Below are positions 48,548-59,770 of a stretch of 64,000 nt of DNA, piece by piece. Origin of the DNA: Agaricus subrufescens (taxonomy: Eukaryota > Basidiomycota > Agaricomycetes > Agaricales > Agaricaceae); contig CM057059.1 in the NCBI GenBank assembly GCA_029945375.1, positions 3,038,001-3,102,000 on the forward strand, given 5' to 3'. The notes beneath the pieces were generated by a model, which ran no database searches, was not told the DNA's origin, and saw only the letters and a program-made list of their open reading frames with translations. Within the stretch, counting starts at the first letter, position 1; every line of letters begins with the position of its first letter. The position numbers and the translations under genes were made by a program.

Positions 48548-48999
48548 GGATTGAGATATCAAGGGCGTCAAATTGTTCCAACATAAAGTAGCGGTCAGCC
48601 TATTTATATTGACTTATTAGTGTATTTTTTTGTTTTTGTTTTTGTTTTATTCTTTTGTGCTTGACATTGTCGGCTTGCTTTGATGCAGATTTGAATTAGT
48701 GAGTTACGGAGCCATTTTCTTGATTTGGGGTTCGCATCAGAGGCTTCAGGGGCTAACATCCATATTGAGAAATTGATCAATAATCGCAAGTCAATCATAT
48801 TTATAGTCATTGTCGATATACATCGATTGGTTGTCCTCGATTGAATTCGTTTTTTTCTTTTGGTCCTCGCTGAACATCATATATTACCGTCAAGGGGAGG
48901 ATCATTAAAAGTTTTGGCATGCTTTTCATTAGCAGGAGCGAATCTTAACTTTCAGAAAAGGATAGCAAAATGTACAAAAAACCCAATTCTATATAAAAT
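48548..48999. other. Upstream region of A1, no gene
   Basis: AT-rich, with short T-rich repeats near 48625-48650. Where A2 and A3 have a divergent B gene, nothing similar to B is seen here. Confidence 0.45.
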
Positions 49000-49009
49000 A
49001 CTTCGAAGT

Positions 49010-49500
49010 TAAACACGAGTAAGTGTAGCATGTGAGCGATCTCTAAATTGACACTCGTGGTTTCGTGGGTTGGGATGATGGACCGGATGCACCTGTACCT
49101 TTTCCGTTGCACACGACTTGCTAGTAGGTAATAAGGCTTTATCAGGACTACCGGGGTTGTTGTTTGGGTCATGATCAACTTTTTTGATGCCTTCGGCCGA
49201 GAGCAGCTTTGAGATAACCCCATCCCAAAGCTCTTATTTACAACCTTCACGTTTGACTATTCCCGTACCATAGTAAACTCCTCTTCTAAGGGTATACATA
49301 ATTTTATTTCTTGTTCTTTCCCGGTTGCTGTTTGAGCTTTCATGTCCGCATGAAAGTCACCAACCTCTCGAAGGAGATTGTTACGTTCATCAATCGCTTG
49401 AACCACTTCTGTCACTACTTGTTCATCTATCATTGCCTAACCACATATCCGTGAGCCCGCAAACATATACTGAAGCGAGTCTCAGAACTTACTTTTACTA
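49010..49500 (-). pseudogene. A-family 3' fragment with stop codons
   Basis: Read on the minus strand this matches the third exon of A2: an EVVQAIDERNNLLREVGDFH-like stretch near 49350-49420 followed by the PxEEE motif. The first two exons are absent, the VFTAENGQ hallmark is damaged and at least one in-frame stop interrupts the alignment near 49258. It is closest to A2, so it probably came from an A2-like copy. Confidence 0.65.
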
Positions 49501-49504
49501 TTCC

Positions 49505-50335
49505 TCAGATAACTGAACGCTTCAATCCTCACTTCCTTGATGCACTCGTCCCCGGGAGTAACATCAATACCTCGACTATGGACACAGACACTTCCGCTCA
49601 ATCTCCGTGGAACCCCCTCTCGACCGCTGCACTGGCTGAAAATCGCGATTATAGTCCGAGAGGAAATGCGCCAGCATTGGTTCTACAGGCTCTGCTACCC
49701 TTGATGCATTCAATTTTATCCGCCACTGGTCTTATTCTGAAGTCAAAAAAACACCTTGGAAAGGTCTGGAAAGAAGATCTCGCAGCGACTCTTAGGCCCA
49801 TTTGAAAGAGAGTAAGCGTCTGGATGACTGCATTGCAATTTGTGATGTTTCGGGATCATTGGAGTCAATTTCGACAAGAAGAACGTTTCTCTGACACTTC
49901 TTTCCGTTGGCCTGTCCTCCTTGTTGGCCCACCTACGAAACCACCGTTCAGCGTTGCACCCAAGGTTTGTTCTTCTCGAGAATATGGAGGAGCCAGGCTT
50001 GGTTGGTCTTGTGAATATGATCGATCATGCAAGTCGATACCATTCGCAGGAAAGCGGGATATGATACCCCGGAGATTGTTTATTGGGATTTGTATGGAGT
50101 CCATTCTCGGTACCACAGTTGAAGTGCGGGCCGATAAGAAAGGGGTTACGGTGATGAGCGGATTTTCGTCTTCGATGTTGAAGTTTTATATAGATGAGCA
50201 GGCGGTGCCAGTGGCTGGGGGAAAGATTCTAGAGGCCGGGAAGGAACAGTTCACTCCGTGGAATATAACGAGGAAAGCATTATTAGGAAGTCGTTTGATG
50301 GATTGGTTGTCGTTGATTGAAGGGGAGCTATTGAT
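49505..50335 (+). pseudogene. Decayed third DUF2828 copy
   Basis: Begins abruptly inside the DUF2828 N-terminal block (ERFNPHFLDALVPGS). After loss of most of the middle it resumes at LDDCIAICDVSGS, the MIDAS region, near 49820-49860. It then breaks into frame-shifted pieces: PTKPPF, an 'ENMEEPGLVGLV'-like stretch, RADKKGVTVMSGFSSSMLK near 50128-50190, and an out-of-frame RKSFDGLVVVD end at 50285-50320. Stop codons after LAATLRPI and elsewhere plus several frameshifts show that it cannot encode the full protein. The MIDAS remnant keeps the DVSGS form of paralogue 1. Confidence 0.8.
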
Positions 50336-50395
50336 CTTGCAGGCATTGTATTTACTAATAGCTCCACTCAACATGTACATTGTGTCACACTCTAG

Positions 50396-52290
50396 CTGAT
50401 TCCGGCAGGCTTTCCGGCTGACTCAAGTATTAGAAAAGCAAATTCCCAGCACTGGCATGATAAGAATCCTATTAATTATAATCTTGAGAGCGACTGTAGT
50501 TCTAAGGTTCTAAGCGTTGCCCCTGTAACCACCCCGAAGTTCCTGAAGTACGCTTCCTACTTCTATGTTTCGAGTGTCCTGGACGGTTCTTAGTAGTCGA
50601 ACATTCTCACTGCCACTCTATTACTCTTTGTATCTCTTGTATTGCATAAAAAACAGAGTCCGGACGGTTGTCAAATGATCTCCAAGGGGATGCAGCTTGG
50701 CGAATCTTACTGTTCCATTTCTACTTTTCTTGTTCGGTGGCCTGTTTCTACTCACTTTACGGCAGTACAATGGATACGAACCGGGTACGAACCACGCGAT
50801 TCACTGTCGGCTGTGCTCTGCTCAACTTTGTTGCCACCATTTGCCATGCTGTCTGATCAATCTCGTGTTGAGAACCCAGCTTCTGTGGGTCCCAATGTAT
50901 AAAGCTCTACAATATCCGTCTAGCGACCGTTAGAGAAACGGACAATGTCCGTAGCAGATGTTTTACCATCGGCTGGTTGCGTGCGCTTGGGGGCTCATGC
51001 TGCGTACTTAATAGTGACGATAGTCATCGGGAGGAACGTATCATATTGGTGCTGGGACTACTTGCGTGTGAGGACATGCGGTAATAAGGTTATTCACATC
51101 AGATTTGAAAAGGGCGATCCACAAGTAAATTGATGGCTGTCCCTGGTCTTTGTCCTCAATCCCTCTGCAGGCGAGATATCAACGTAGTCTGTATCGTATC
51201 GATACAGAATATTCCAGAAGAAGTAGCTGATGAACCACATACCACGATTCCTTGGATTCCAGGGTCTCGTCCCTCCGTTCCAGGGAACAATGAATAGCTA
51301 GCTTATTCACATACTTCAGTTTAGACCCCTCCGCTTCGTTGCAGGAGAGGCACACGGTCTACTTTGCACTTATGCCCAGTTGAGACGTCGACATGTCGTA
51401 CATGAGTTCGAGGGAAGATCGGAGCGAACTCCTACCCCGGATGTGAATTGCAACCCAGCGATGGTAACACTATATTTAGACAACAAAGAAATTCAAATTC
51501 GAAGTCCGCGTTGGTGATGGTATCGAGATTCGAGATGGCACACTTAGGAGAGAGTGTACGCTTTGGTATCCTGCATCCTGTTTTGCATAGCAAAGTCGAT
51601 GTGCTATTGCCTTTTCAATAACTAACCTATATCATACTTTGCACAAGGAACTTGCTAGATGTGAGGCGAAGAAGCGCTGTATTGATTCGAGGCAGTGTTG
51701 GGCGTCTGGAGCCTTCCGCCAGTGACGAGTAGGAGTGTGCTGAGCAGGGTCAGCGCCACCAGTGAATAACATGAGTTGGAAATGGCTGATTTGCACCCTT
51801 TACAACACGCATCGACTTATCTCCAGGCGAAGCTATATACAAGTGCAACAGAATCTGACAAAGTAGAAGGCTTAGAACATTGATAATTTCAATTGAGACA
51901 GCACAACGTAAGAAGTCAGCTTGTGATAGAATCACGGCATAATGATCTATGTTGAAGCAAGAATAATAATTCGAGTACAAAAGAACCGCTTCCACTAGCC
52001 TTCTTCTGTATGTGTTCAAGTCATTGTTGCCAGGGGCATGTCATCGATCATCTATGTCAGTCGTGGCTCTTGCTAATTCGGTTTCCTGGGCTGTAGGTAT
52101 CTTACACGGCATCTACTTGATAAGAGCGCTGGCAAATGCTCCACTACGAACCAGCATTGATCAGTTGGTTCAATCTGCAAGGGTTGAGCCAGATAGCAAC
52201 TCCATAAAAGAATACGCTAGATACTTAGAATACAAAATTATTCTCATAAGTTTAAATTTTCCGCCAGTGTAGATTAGAACGAGAGACCAC
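50396..52290. repeat. Module spacer, copy 1
   Basis: Non-coding-looking DNA that recurs at 56069-57880 (offset about 5.66 kb). Shared landmarks include gctgattccgg.aggctttccgg-like starts, gtgctgggac near 51050 and 56705, tttagacaacaaagaa near 51475 and 57145, and a final AT-rich part leading to the 3' end of an A gene. No open frame is conserved over its length, but protein-like short frames on the minus strand hint at a decayed gene. Confidence 0.75.
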
Positions 52291-52298
52291 AATTGCCC

Positions 52299-53346
52299 CT
52301 ATCTAAAGCATTTCAGAGTCAAACATGAGTATATGCACTGTAGAAGTGATCTCCAAAATGAGACCCTTGGCTTCGCGAGTGAGGGATCAGGTGCTTTCGT
52401 GTTGGTAATCAAATTTCGTTCATTTACTGGATTCGTCTGATTTGAGTTGCTAGCCGGTGGTACCGCTTCACTGGAATCGTAATGGTCGTCATTAGAACCA
52501 TGGCCGGCTTTTTGGATGCCTTCTGCTGAGAGTAGTTTTGAAATAATCCCCCTAAAGCTCTTATTCACGGCCTTCACGTTCGTCGAGTATTGAAGCCACC
52601 GTTCCCGTACCATAGTAATCTCCTCTTCCGAGGGCATACATGATCTTATTTCTTGTTCTTTTCCGGTTGCTGTTTGAGCTTTTATATCCGCATGAAAGTC
52701 GCCGACCTCTCGAAGGAGATTGTTGCATTCATCAATCGCTTGAAACAACTCCGTTACTGTTTGTCCATTCTCTGCAGTGAACACTTCTCCACTGTCATTG
52801 TCTGACCACATATCTGTGAGCCTACAGAGATAAGCTGAAACGAATCTCAAGACTTACTGTCCTTCAGAGCCACTTTGATACGAGAAATAACATCCGCGAT
52901 GTCCTTCTTGAATTGTACCATCACCTTCAGAGCTGCCTCTACCATGTCTACTTCAACCGAAGCATCGATATAAGTAGAATAAATGTCAGCAAATGTTTGA
53001 TCTGAAACATCTGGTGGCGATAGATTGTCCATAAATCCTCGGTATATGACTGCAAACTTGTAGGCATGGAAGACAGCTTTCGACAGTTCAAGACAATGCT
53101 TAGCGGCGTCTTCGCGTAGACCTTGAACGGCTTGAGCAGCAACCGGAGAGGTGTTTGCTGAATGAGATGCTGCCACAACTATGGTAAGTTGGTCGACTTT
53201 GTTCAGGAAAATTTCGGATAGTTCGCGAATCCGGAAAAAGGTTTGTTCCGGGGGTGGAAGCTAGTTCACGAATGAGAATAGAGTTGTTAGCGAGACTAGA
53301 AACTGACCTTGAGGAACACACACACGATGGGTGGTGGACTTGCCAT
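52299..53346 (-). CDS. 'A' family helical protein, copy A2 (paired with B1)
   Basis: Intact member of the A family. Three exons join to 325 aa: 53346-53308, 53260-52858 (403 bases) and 52834-52299. It starts MASPPPIVCVFLK, followed by LPPPEQTFFRIRELSEIFLN and long amphipathic helices (HSANTSPVAAQAVQGLRED, LSKAVFHAYKFAVIYRGF). The hallmark VFTAENGQTVTELFQAIDEC lies in exon 3, then IRSCMPSEEEITMVRERW. The C-terminus, after a Ser/Asn-rich linker, is an aromatic, cysteine-rich tail (FWRSLLQCIYSCLTLKCFR). No signal peptide or clear membrane helix. It lies head to head with B1, with 312 bases between starts. I do not recognise the family; a role as one subunit of a two-component system is inferred from the conserved pairing. 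Confidence 0.75.
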
Positions 53347-53658
53347 CGACGATGAGAATAACGGAAATGGTCGCAGCGCTCACATAGCTGAGAGTTTCTC
53401 ACCAGGTTGGTTCGTTGAACTCAACGTGACTTTACGTCAGTCCGAACCGATCTGCTCGTGATACAACCACGACAAATCTTTGATCCCACATCTGGACAAG
53501 GGTATCCTTCCAGGGAACAACTTTGTTTTTAGCGTCCATCGTTGTCGTTATTGTTCTTATTTTTGCCGTAGCATAAGTGATGTGTCTGATAGAGTACTTA
53601 AGAGGCGGTCATTGATGAAGGTGAGACTCATTCAACCCCTTCTACTCAACATTTATCG
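53347..53658. promoter_or_regulatory. Shared divergent promoter of A2 and B1
   Basis: 312 bases between the start codons of A2 (minus) and B1 (plus). It holds the intact, empty version of the site (cgtcagtccgaaccg near 53432-53448) into which the MITE has inserted in the A3-B2 copy. Shared use would allow co-regulation of the pair. Confidence 0.6.
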
Positions 53659-55578
53659 ATGCCATCAACTACAGACATTGAGTTGCTGGATGGTTTCTCC
53701 GAAGCAACGAAAGAATTCCTTTTCTATTTCTACGAAGCTCTCAAATATCTTGCACCAATAAGTGACCAAGATGAAGACCCAACGTATGTGTCTCTCTTTT
53801 TTAAAAACAATTTATCAACCTAATTTTAAGAGCAGTCCATCAGCGAGGATACTATCCACCGGGGCACAGGAATTGATGGAGGAGATTCTTCAGGGATTAC
53901 GCTGGTTCCGCAATCGTAACCAATTATCTGCTCTTCAACTAGGGGACCTTGACCTGTGGTTGGCGAACCTCCAACTGTCAACGAATCCGACAGAGCCCAG
54001 CGTCGCTTGGCTTCAGAGCCTGACAATAGACAATATTAGAACAAAAATTGGAGAGGCATCTCAAGTTTACGGACAAGAGGGAATGGACATGTTATTACAA
54101 CTTCAAGAAAAGATTATGAAGGTACCTTGATAGTCGACTCTGCCCCTCCGAGTCGTAAGTTCGCTCACAACTATATTGTCAGCTCCATAAGGAAGCCGTC
54201 CATCTAACAGAAGAAAGCATCAATGGAAAACTTATCCAACAAGACAGGGATGAGACTCGACTGGAAGATAGACAATTTTTGTTAGATAATATTGAAGTCC
54301 CCGTTCCACAACCCAGTGGAGATATCGTCACCGTTTGTTTATCAATCTGTTTAGCGGTCGCGAAGACGTTTACAAAGAATATGGGCCACAAGAAATCACG
54401 CCAATGCTCTCGTGAAATTCAAGGTTAGCGCTCTCCGAGATCCCTAGTCAAAGTCGAATTCTTATTGACATGGTCTCAGCAACGCAGTTGGAAATTGAGG
54501 CTGACAAGGCGAGATTGAAAGAACTTAGAATGCAGGGTGTCGGAATAAGAAAGGCTAATGCAGCCATCGGCAATTGCCATACTGCCTTGCAAGATATGAA
54601 AGGTTCAGCGTTCAATTCTTTGGAAAAACAAGCAAAACTAGTCAGTGAGCCGGGGCAGCCAATAAGTCAGAACATTTTGCGCGTCCTGAGATCGGACGTT
54701 GGACAAACTGTGATGGCACAATGGTATGTGAATGTGCAGGTGAGTCATTGCGGCATGACCATACGAACAACCCCCATTGATAGTCACACCAAGATAGATG
54801 AATTTCTGGATGCAATGGAAAATCCGGAAAACGGTCTAGTCAAAGTGAGTCGTTGTAATCTATCACCCCTCGAAGATAGGCTTAAGTGTCTGCATTACAG
54901 AGCCCCACAGTGATTCGCATCAAGGAATTCCACAATAAGACCAAGGACATTTCTAGATATGTTGATTCTCTTCTGTCGATAAGAATCATCCATGAGAAAC
55001 ACCGGGACAACTTCGTGGACAATATCGTCAGAATCGCCAAGGAATTTGCTGAAATGCTTGACAAGATAAGGAACATGTTCGCTGTGTGGAGTCGCTACGC
55101 GGGACGGGACTCTAGCGAAGCAGTATTCTTTAACCTGAAGAAGGAGGCGGATGAGGTAACTCGGAAGTTTCCTCCATTTGACAGAGAAGTCGGTAAATGT
55201 ATTCAGGAAGTCAGGCGAATTTTGGAGAAAAAACAGGACAGAGGCAACAGCAAGTGGGTGCAGAAGTGGCAGAAAGATGGTGATAGGGTTCTTGAAGGAC
55301 AAAGATGGGCAGGGAGACCGCTAGCAACGACCGCGGAAGCAGCTGAAGTTGTTCAAAAGCTAGAGGACATCACTAATGCGGTACTGAAGCTTTCAAATGA
55401 GGTGATGCCACCACTATTGGAATGTAACGCTGAAGGCAACCTGCCTCATGGACAAAGACCTCGAAGGGAGACGTTAAAAGCTGTACCGGAGTCCCTCTTG
55501 ACCATGATAACCACTGCGCTCTTTGTGGAGAATGTTAACTTGAAGGACTTCGGAAGTAAAGGCTCAGCTCACGTATGA
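53659..55578 (+). CDS. 'B' family helical protein with hydrophobic segment, copy B1
   Basis: Six exons join perfectly to 546 aa: 53659-53783, 53836-54121, 54183-54423, 54480-54739, 54794-54844 and 54901-55578. Almost wholly helical: FSEATKEFLFYFYEALKYL near the start, then LMEEILQGLRWFRNRNQLS, and QVYGQEGMDMLLQLQEKIMK. One hydrophobic stretch, SGDIVTVCLSICLAVAKTF, lies near residues 182-202 and is followed by basic KNMGHKKSRQ. The last exon (226 aa) carries IKEFHNKTKDISRYVDSLLS and a conserved WVQKWQKDGDRVLEGQRWAG. No signal peptide. Long helices with one central hydrophobic segment recall alpha-helical pore-forming proteins, but coiled-coil scaffolds look similar; I have no homology evidence. 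Divergent partner of A2. Confidence 0.75.
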
Positions 55579-55734
55579 GACAATGAACTAACAGAGATGC
55601 ATGAACGTTTATTGTACTAGTCGATATCTCCACCATTTACTACCTGTATTTTATTCATCACGACTCGGACCTTTGTTTCTTGATCGTACCGTGTCCTAGT
55701 ATAAGTATACCATAATTTTACCATGTTTTACGCT

Positions 55735-56045
55735 TCATGTCCGAAATTTTTTTGGCATAGTCAGTGGTTTGATGAAGGAGAGCGATGCACTCATTGTCAG
55801 AGGCTTCAAGTGGCTCCGTCACCGTCGGCCGATTTTCCGCTGTGAGTGTATCGGCTTCGTGGTCGCTTGAGAACACCTCTATCCACCTACGGGGACCGAG
55901 TCACTGATCCGATACTGCAAATCTCACCGCTAACCAGTACCGCTTTGATACGAACAACGATATCCAGGATATCCTGTTCGAATTGAACCATTGACTTCCA
56001 GGTTACTTCTATCTGAGGCTTCGAACTGAATGCGGTGAACATGCT
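55735..56045 (-). pseudogene. A-family internal fragment
   Basis: Minus-strand DNA matches the exon 2/exon 3 boundary of the A family, closest to A4: an 'MVQFEQDILDIVVRIKAVL'-like end of exon 2 near 55940-55995, the intron, then a degraded TAENRPT version of the TAENGQT hallmark near 55840. Both ends of the gene are missing. Confidence 0.65.
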
Positions 56046-56068
56046 TGAGAGTTATATCACGCTCTAAC

Positions 56069-57880
56069 TGATTTCGGTTAACTTTCCGGCTGACTCAAGT
56101 ATGCCCTGTAATCCCAAAAACAAAATTTTCCGGGTTTGACTGATAAAAATCCCGAGAATTGCCATCCTAAGGGCGACTGTGATTCTGTGTGTCGTCCTTC
56201 TATTGAACCAAATGCTTCTATCCTTCGATGTTTTGAGTGTTTCGAACCGCCTTTAGTAGTTGAACATCCTCACTGGCACACCACTACTCTTTGTATTTCT
56301 TGTATTGTTTAAATCCGAGCCGGGATGTTTGTCGATTGATCGCGAAGGGGATGCAGGTTGTCAAATTGACAGGGACTTCAAATTCGACTTCCCTTGTTGT
56401 ATGACTTACTTCTATTTGCTTTACGGCAGCATAATGAAATGAACCAGCTACGAATCAAGCGATTCATTGTCGGCTGTGCTTTGTTCAACTTTGTTGCCGT
56501 CATTTTCCATAATGTCCGGTCGATCTCGTGTTGAGATCCCAGCTTCTGTGGGTCCCAATGTATAGGCAGTTACCCGCCTAGTAACCGTTAGATTAAAACG
56601 GACAAGGCAAATGTTCTGCCACCGACTAGTCGTATACCCTGGAAGCCTCATGCTGCACACTTGACAGTGGCGACGATCGTTGGTAAGAACATATCATATT
56701 GGTGCTGGGACCACCTGCACTGCGTGTGAGGACAGGAGGTCGTATCGATATTCACATCGAACCTGAAAAGGGCTCGGCGATCCGCAAATAAATTGATGAC
56801 TATCACTAGTCTTTGTCTTCGTTCCCCTGCAAGCAGGATGTCAGCTTAGTCTATATTGATACAAACCGCTCTAGAAGTAGCTGATGAACAACACTCCGCG
56901 ATTCCTTGGGTTCTAGGGTCTCATCGCTCCGTTCCGGAGAACAATGAATGGCTATTCCATAGTATGCCTCAGTTGACATCCTTGCTCCGTTGGAGGAGGC
57001 CAAGAAACACGAAATCTGGCTTGCACTTATGGCCAGTATCAAAGAGTCGCACATGAGATCGAGAGGAATTCGGAGCGCACTGGCAGCTCTTCCCCCTGGA
57101 CCCTGAAGCAAATTGCAACCCATGGCCAGCGATGGTGACGCTAAATTTAGACAACAAAGAATCAAATTTGAAGTCCGCGCTGTTGATGGCATCGAGATCT
57201 GACGATGGCAAAACACACGATGGCATGTGGTTCGGGATCCTCTTACATCCCATCGTGTGCAGGGAAGTCGTTGTTGTTGTTTCTTTTTTGAAAAATCAAC
57301 CTGCACAAGGAATTTGTTAGATGTATCAGAGCCGAGGAGGCCCTGCATTGGTACGAGGTAGTATTGAACATCTGCGAGAACGTCAGTGACGATGTGGATT
57401 GAACATGCTTTCGGTGGGTTAAGACCGCTGATAAATAGTACGAGCTGAAATTTTTACACCCCTCACAACAAGCACCGAATTAATGCCAAGAGGAGAAAAG
57501 TACTAGAAAGTTCAGAGCATTCGCTCACAAATTCAATGGTAGCACGACCTAAAATGTTACCGGTCACTTTGCGATTGAATTACAGCACAATGATCTGTTT
57601 CAATAAGGACAATAACCGAAGTACAAACTGTCATCGCAACCAGTCCTCCGCCTACTTCTGTCTAACAGGGACATGTTTCCATTACTATCAATCACGGCTC
57701 TTGCGAAATTTCGACCCACCGAACCATAAGCAATTGAGCTGGTAACCTGACTACGGCCCGGAACTAATCAGTCGATCTCAATAAAAATTTCATGAGTCGA
57801 GCTGACTAGTAACCTTGGTATGACAATGTATTAAACACCTATTACTTTTCGCTGGTAGCTTCAGATGGGAGGCCATAGCT
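56069..57880. repeat. Module spacer, copy 2
   Basis: Second copy of the spacer at 50396-52290, with many substitutions and small indels. It leads directly into the 3' end of A3, as copy 1 leads into A2. No supported gene. Confidence 0.75.
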
Positions 57881-57888
57881 ACCTCTAT

Positions 57889-58919
57889 CTAAAGCACTTC
57901 AAAGTCAGACATGAGTACACGGACTGTATGAATGATCTCCAGAATGAGACCAGGATCAGGTGGTTTCGTGTCAGTAGTCAGATGTCGCCCATCTACTTCA
58001 TTCATTGGATTTGACGTGCTGATCTGGGGTACTGCTTCACCGGAACCAGGGCAGCCGTTGTCAGAGCCACGAGCAGCTCTATTGATGACTTCAGGTGAAT
58101 TTAGCCTCGCAATCGTGCCATAAAAGCTGGTATTCACATCCTCCACAGTCCTCATGTAATTCGTCCACCGTTCCTGCATGATCTCTACCTCCCCCTCAGA
58201 GGGCATACAGGACCTTATTTCTTGCTCCTTTGTAACATCCATTTTCGCCGTCATACCTGCATGAAAGTCACCAGCCTGGCGAAGGTGATCGTTGCATTCG
58301 TCAATGGCCTGAAGCAATTCTGTCACCGCCTGCCCATTCTCTGCCGTAAACACTTCTTGACTGTTGTTTTCTAAGCGCATATCCTTGAGAATACCGAGAT
58401 AAGTTGAAAAAAAAACGCTCAAGATATACCTTCCGTCAAAGCCGCTTTGATACGAGCAACAACATCCGTGATGTCCTGCCCGAATTGAACCATGATTTCT
58501 TGAGCTTCTTCCACCATCTTCACTTTAAGCTAAGCACCAATATATACACCACGAATGTCTACAAATGTTTGATTTGAAACTTCGAGTGACGATAGGTTAT
58601 CCACAAAAGTCAGGTATGCGGCTGCGAACCTGAAAGCGTGCAGGACGGGAGCCGACAGTTTTGTACAATGATTTGCAGCATCTTCGCGTAATTTCCGCAC
58701 AGCCTGAACAGCGGCCGAAGAAGTGTTGCCAGAATGGGATGCTACCACAACCGTAGTGAGTTGGTCGATTTTATTCACGAATTTTTCCGATCATTCGCGT
58801 ATCCGAACAAAAATATCCTTTCCGGGTGGGAGCTAGCTGAAGAGTCAGAACAGTGCAGTTACAGAGGTTGTGGAACTAACCTTGAAGAAATCACACACGA
58901 TCAGTAGTGGACTCGTCAT
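57889..58919 (-). pseudogene. A-family copy A3, inactivated
   Basis: Aligns over its full length to A2, with the same three-exon plan and a start reading MTSPLLIVCDFFK. Two in-frame stop codons lie in exon 2: TGA at 58791-58793, just after VRIRE, and TAG at 58530-58532, after VYIGA. The reading frame continues past both, and exon 3 still has VFTAENGQAVTELLQAIDEC and IRSCMPSEGE. Paired head to head with the frameshifted B2. The copy is recently decayed rather than ancient, because most of the protein is still readable. Confidence 0.8.
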
Positions 58920-59015
58920 GCCAGACGATGAGAATAACAAACAATCGAGTCTGGTGTAGGCACTCACGCAGCCGACAATTTCCATCAGAGTTGATTCGAA
59001 TTAAACGTGACCTTA

Positions 59016-59580
59016 CGTCAATCCGGGCTACAGCAAAAGTGCGGAATCCGCGCGCGGACGCGGACTGATGCGGGCTCGATGCGGACTTGACAAGGAATAA
59101 TAAGAGGTGGACATGGACCGCATGTTGGAATAAAGTATAATTGCGTAGAATAAATGTTGTTATGGGTAGAGATAGTGTAGTGATATTAAATGTTTGAACG
59201 GATGGGGTGGATTGTGGTCAGATTGTGGTAATGCGGAATCAGTATCGTGGCATGATGCGGCTGGAGGAGGGCTGGTGCGGACCAATGAGGATCGACGCGG
59301 GCATCCTGTGGACGCCTAGTGTACTGATGCGGACACTACGCGGACACCTCCTTCCGATCTCGTTAGCACCGTAAAACATGAAACTTATAATGATCATAAC
59401 AACTTTTTTTAGATTATGTCTAGAAGAAAAATTAGCACACCAGATAGGCTACAAAGTACCGTATGGGTATATAGAAGTGGGTTAGCAACATTTAAGGGGC
59501 CTGATGCGGACTCAATGCAGGCTCGACGCGGAAAAGCGTCCGTGTGGGTGCCCGCATTTTTCTGCGAGCCCCGTCAATCC
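59016..59580. mobile_element. Non-autonomous MITE-like element with target-site duplication
   Basis: A ~547 base insertion (59025-59571) lies between two copies of cgtcaatcc (59016-59024 and 59572-59580). The A2-B1 promoter holds the same site only once (cgtcagtcc, near 53432), so this is a true insertion. The element begins gggct and ends agccc. Its terminal inverted repeats share gggct..gcaaaa.tgcgg-type sequence imperfectly. Subterminal regions are packed with repeats of gatgcgga/gacgcgga. A duplication of 8-9 bases with short inverted ends suggests the hAT superfamily. No transposase frame. It sits between A3 and B2, so it splits their shared promoter. Confidence 0.75.
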
Positions 59581-59770
59581 GAACCGTACTCCTCGTGATG
59601 TAACCGGATCTTCGATCCTCAACTTGAACAAAGGTCTCTTTCTTGGAAACAGCTTTGTTTTGAGACTAAAGATTGCCATTGTGACTGTTTACTATTATTG
59701 TCCTCGCGTAACGGGGCATCCAACAGAGTATTTAACTGGAAGTCATAGAAGTAAGTAAGAATAAATCATC

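Noticed and set aside
53659..55578. Naming B1 as a specific known pore-forming toxin subunit
   Set aside because: Only general architecture (long helices, one hydrophobic segment) supports it; no diagnostic motif was recognised, so it stays a hypothesis.
59025..59571. CRISPR-like or satellite array of gatgcgga repeats
   Set aside because: Spacing is irregular and the block has inverted ends and a target-site duplication, so a MITE explains it better.
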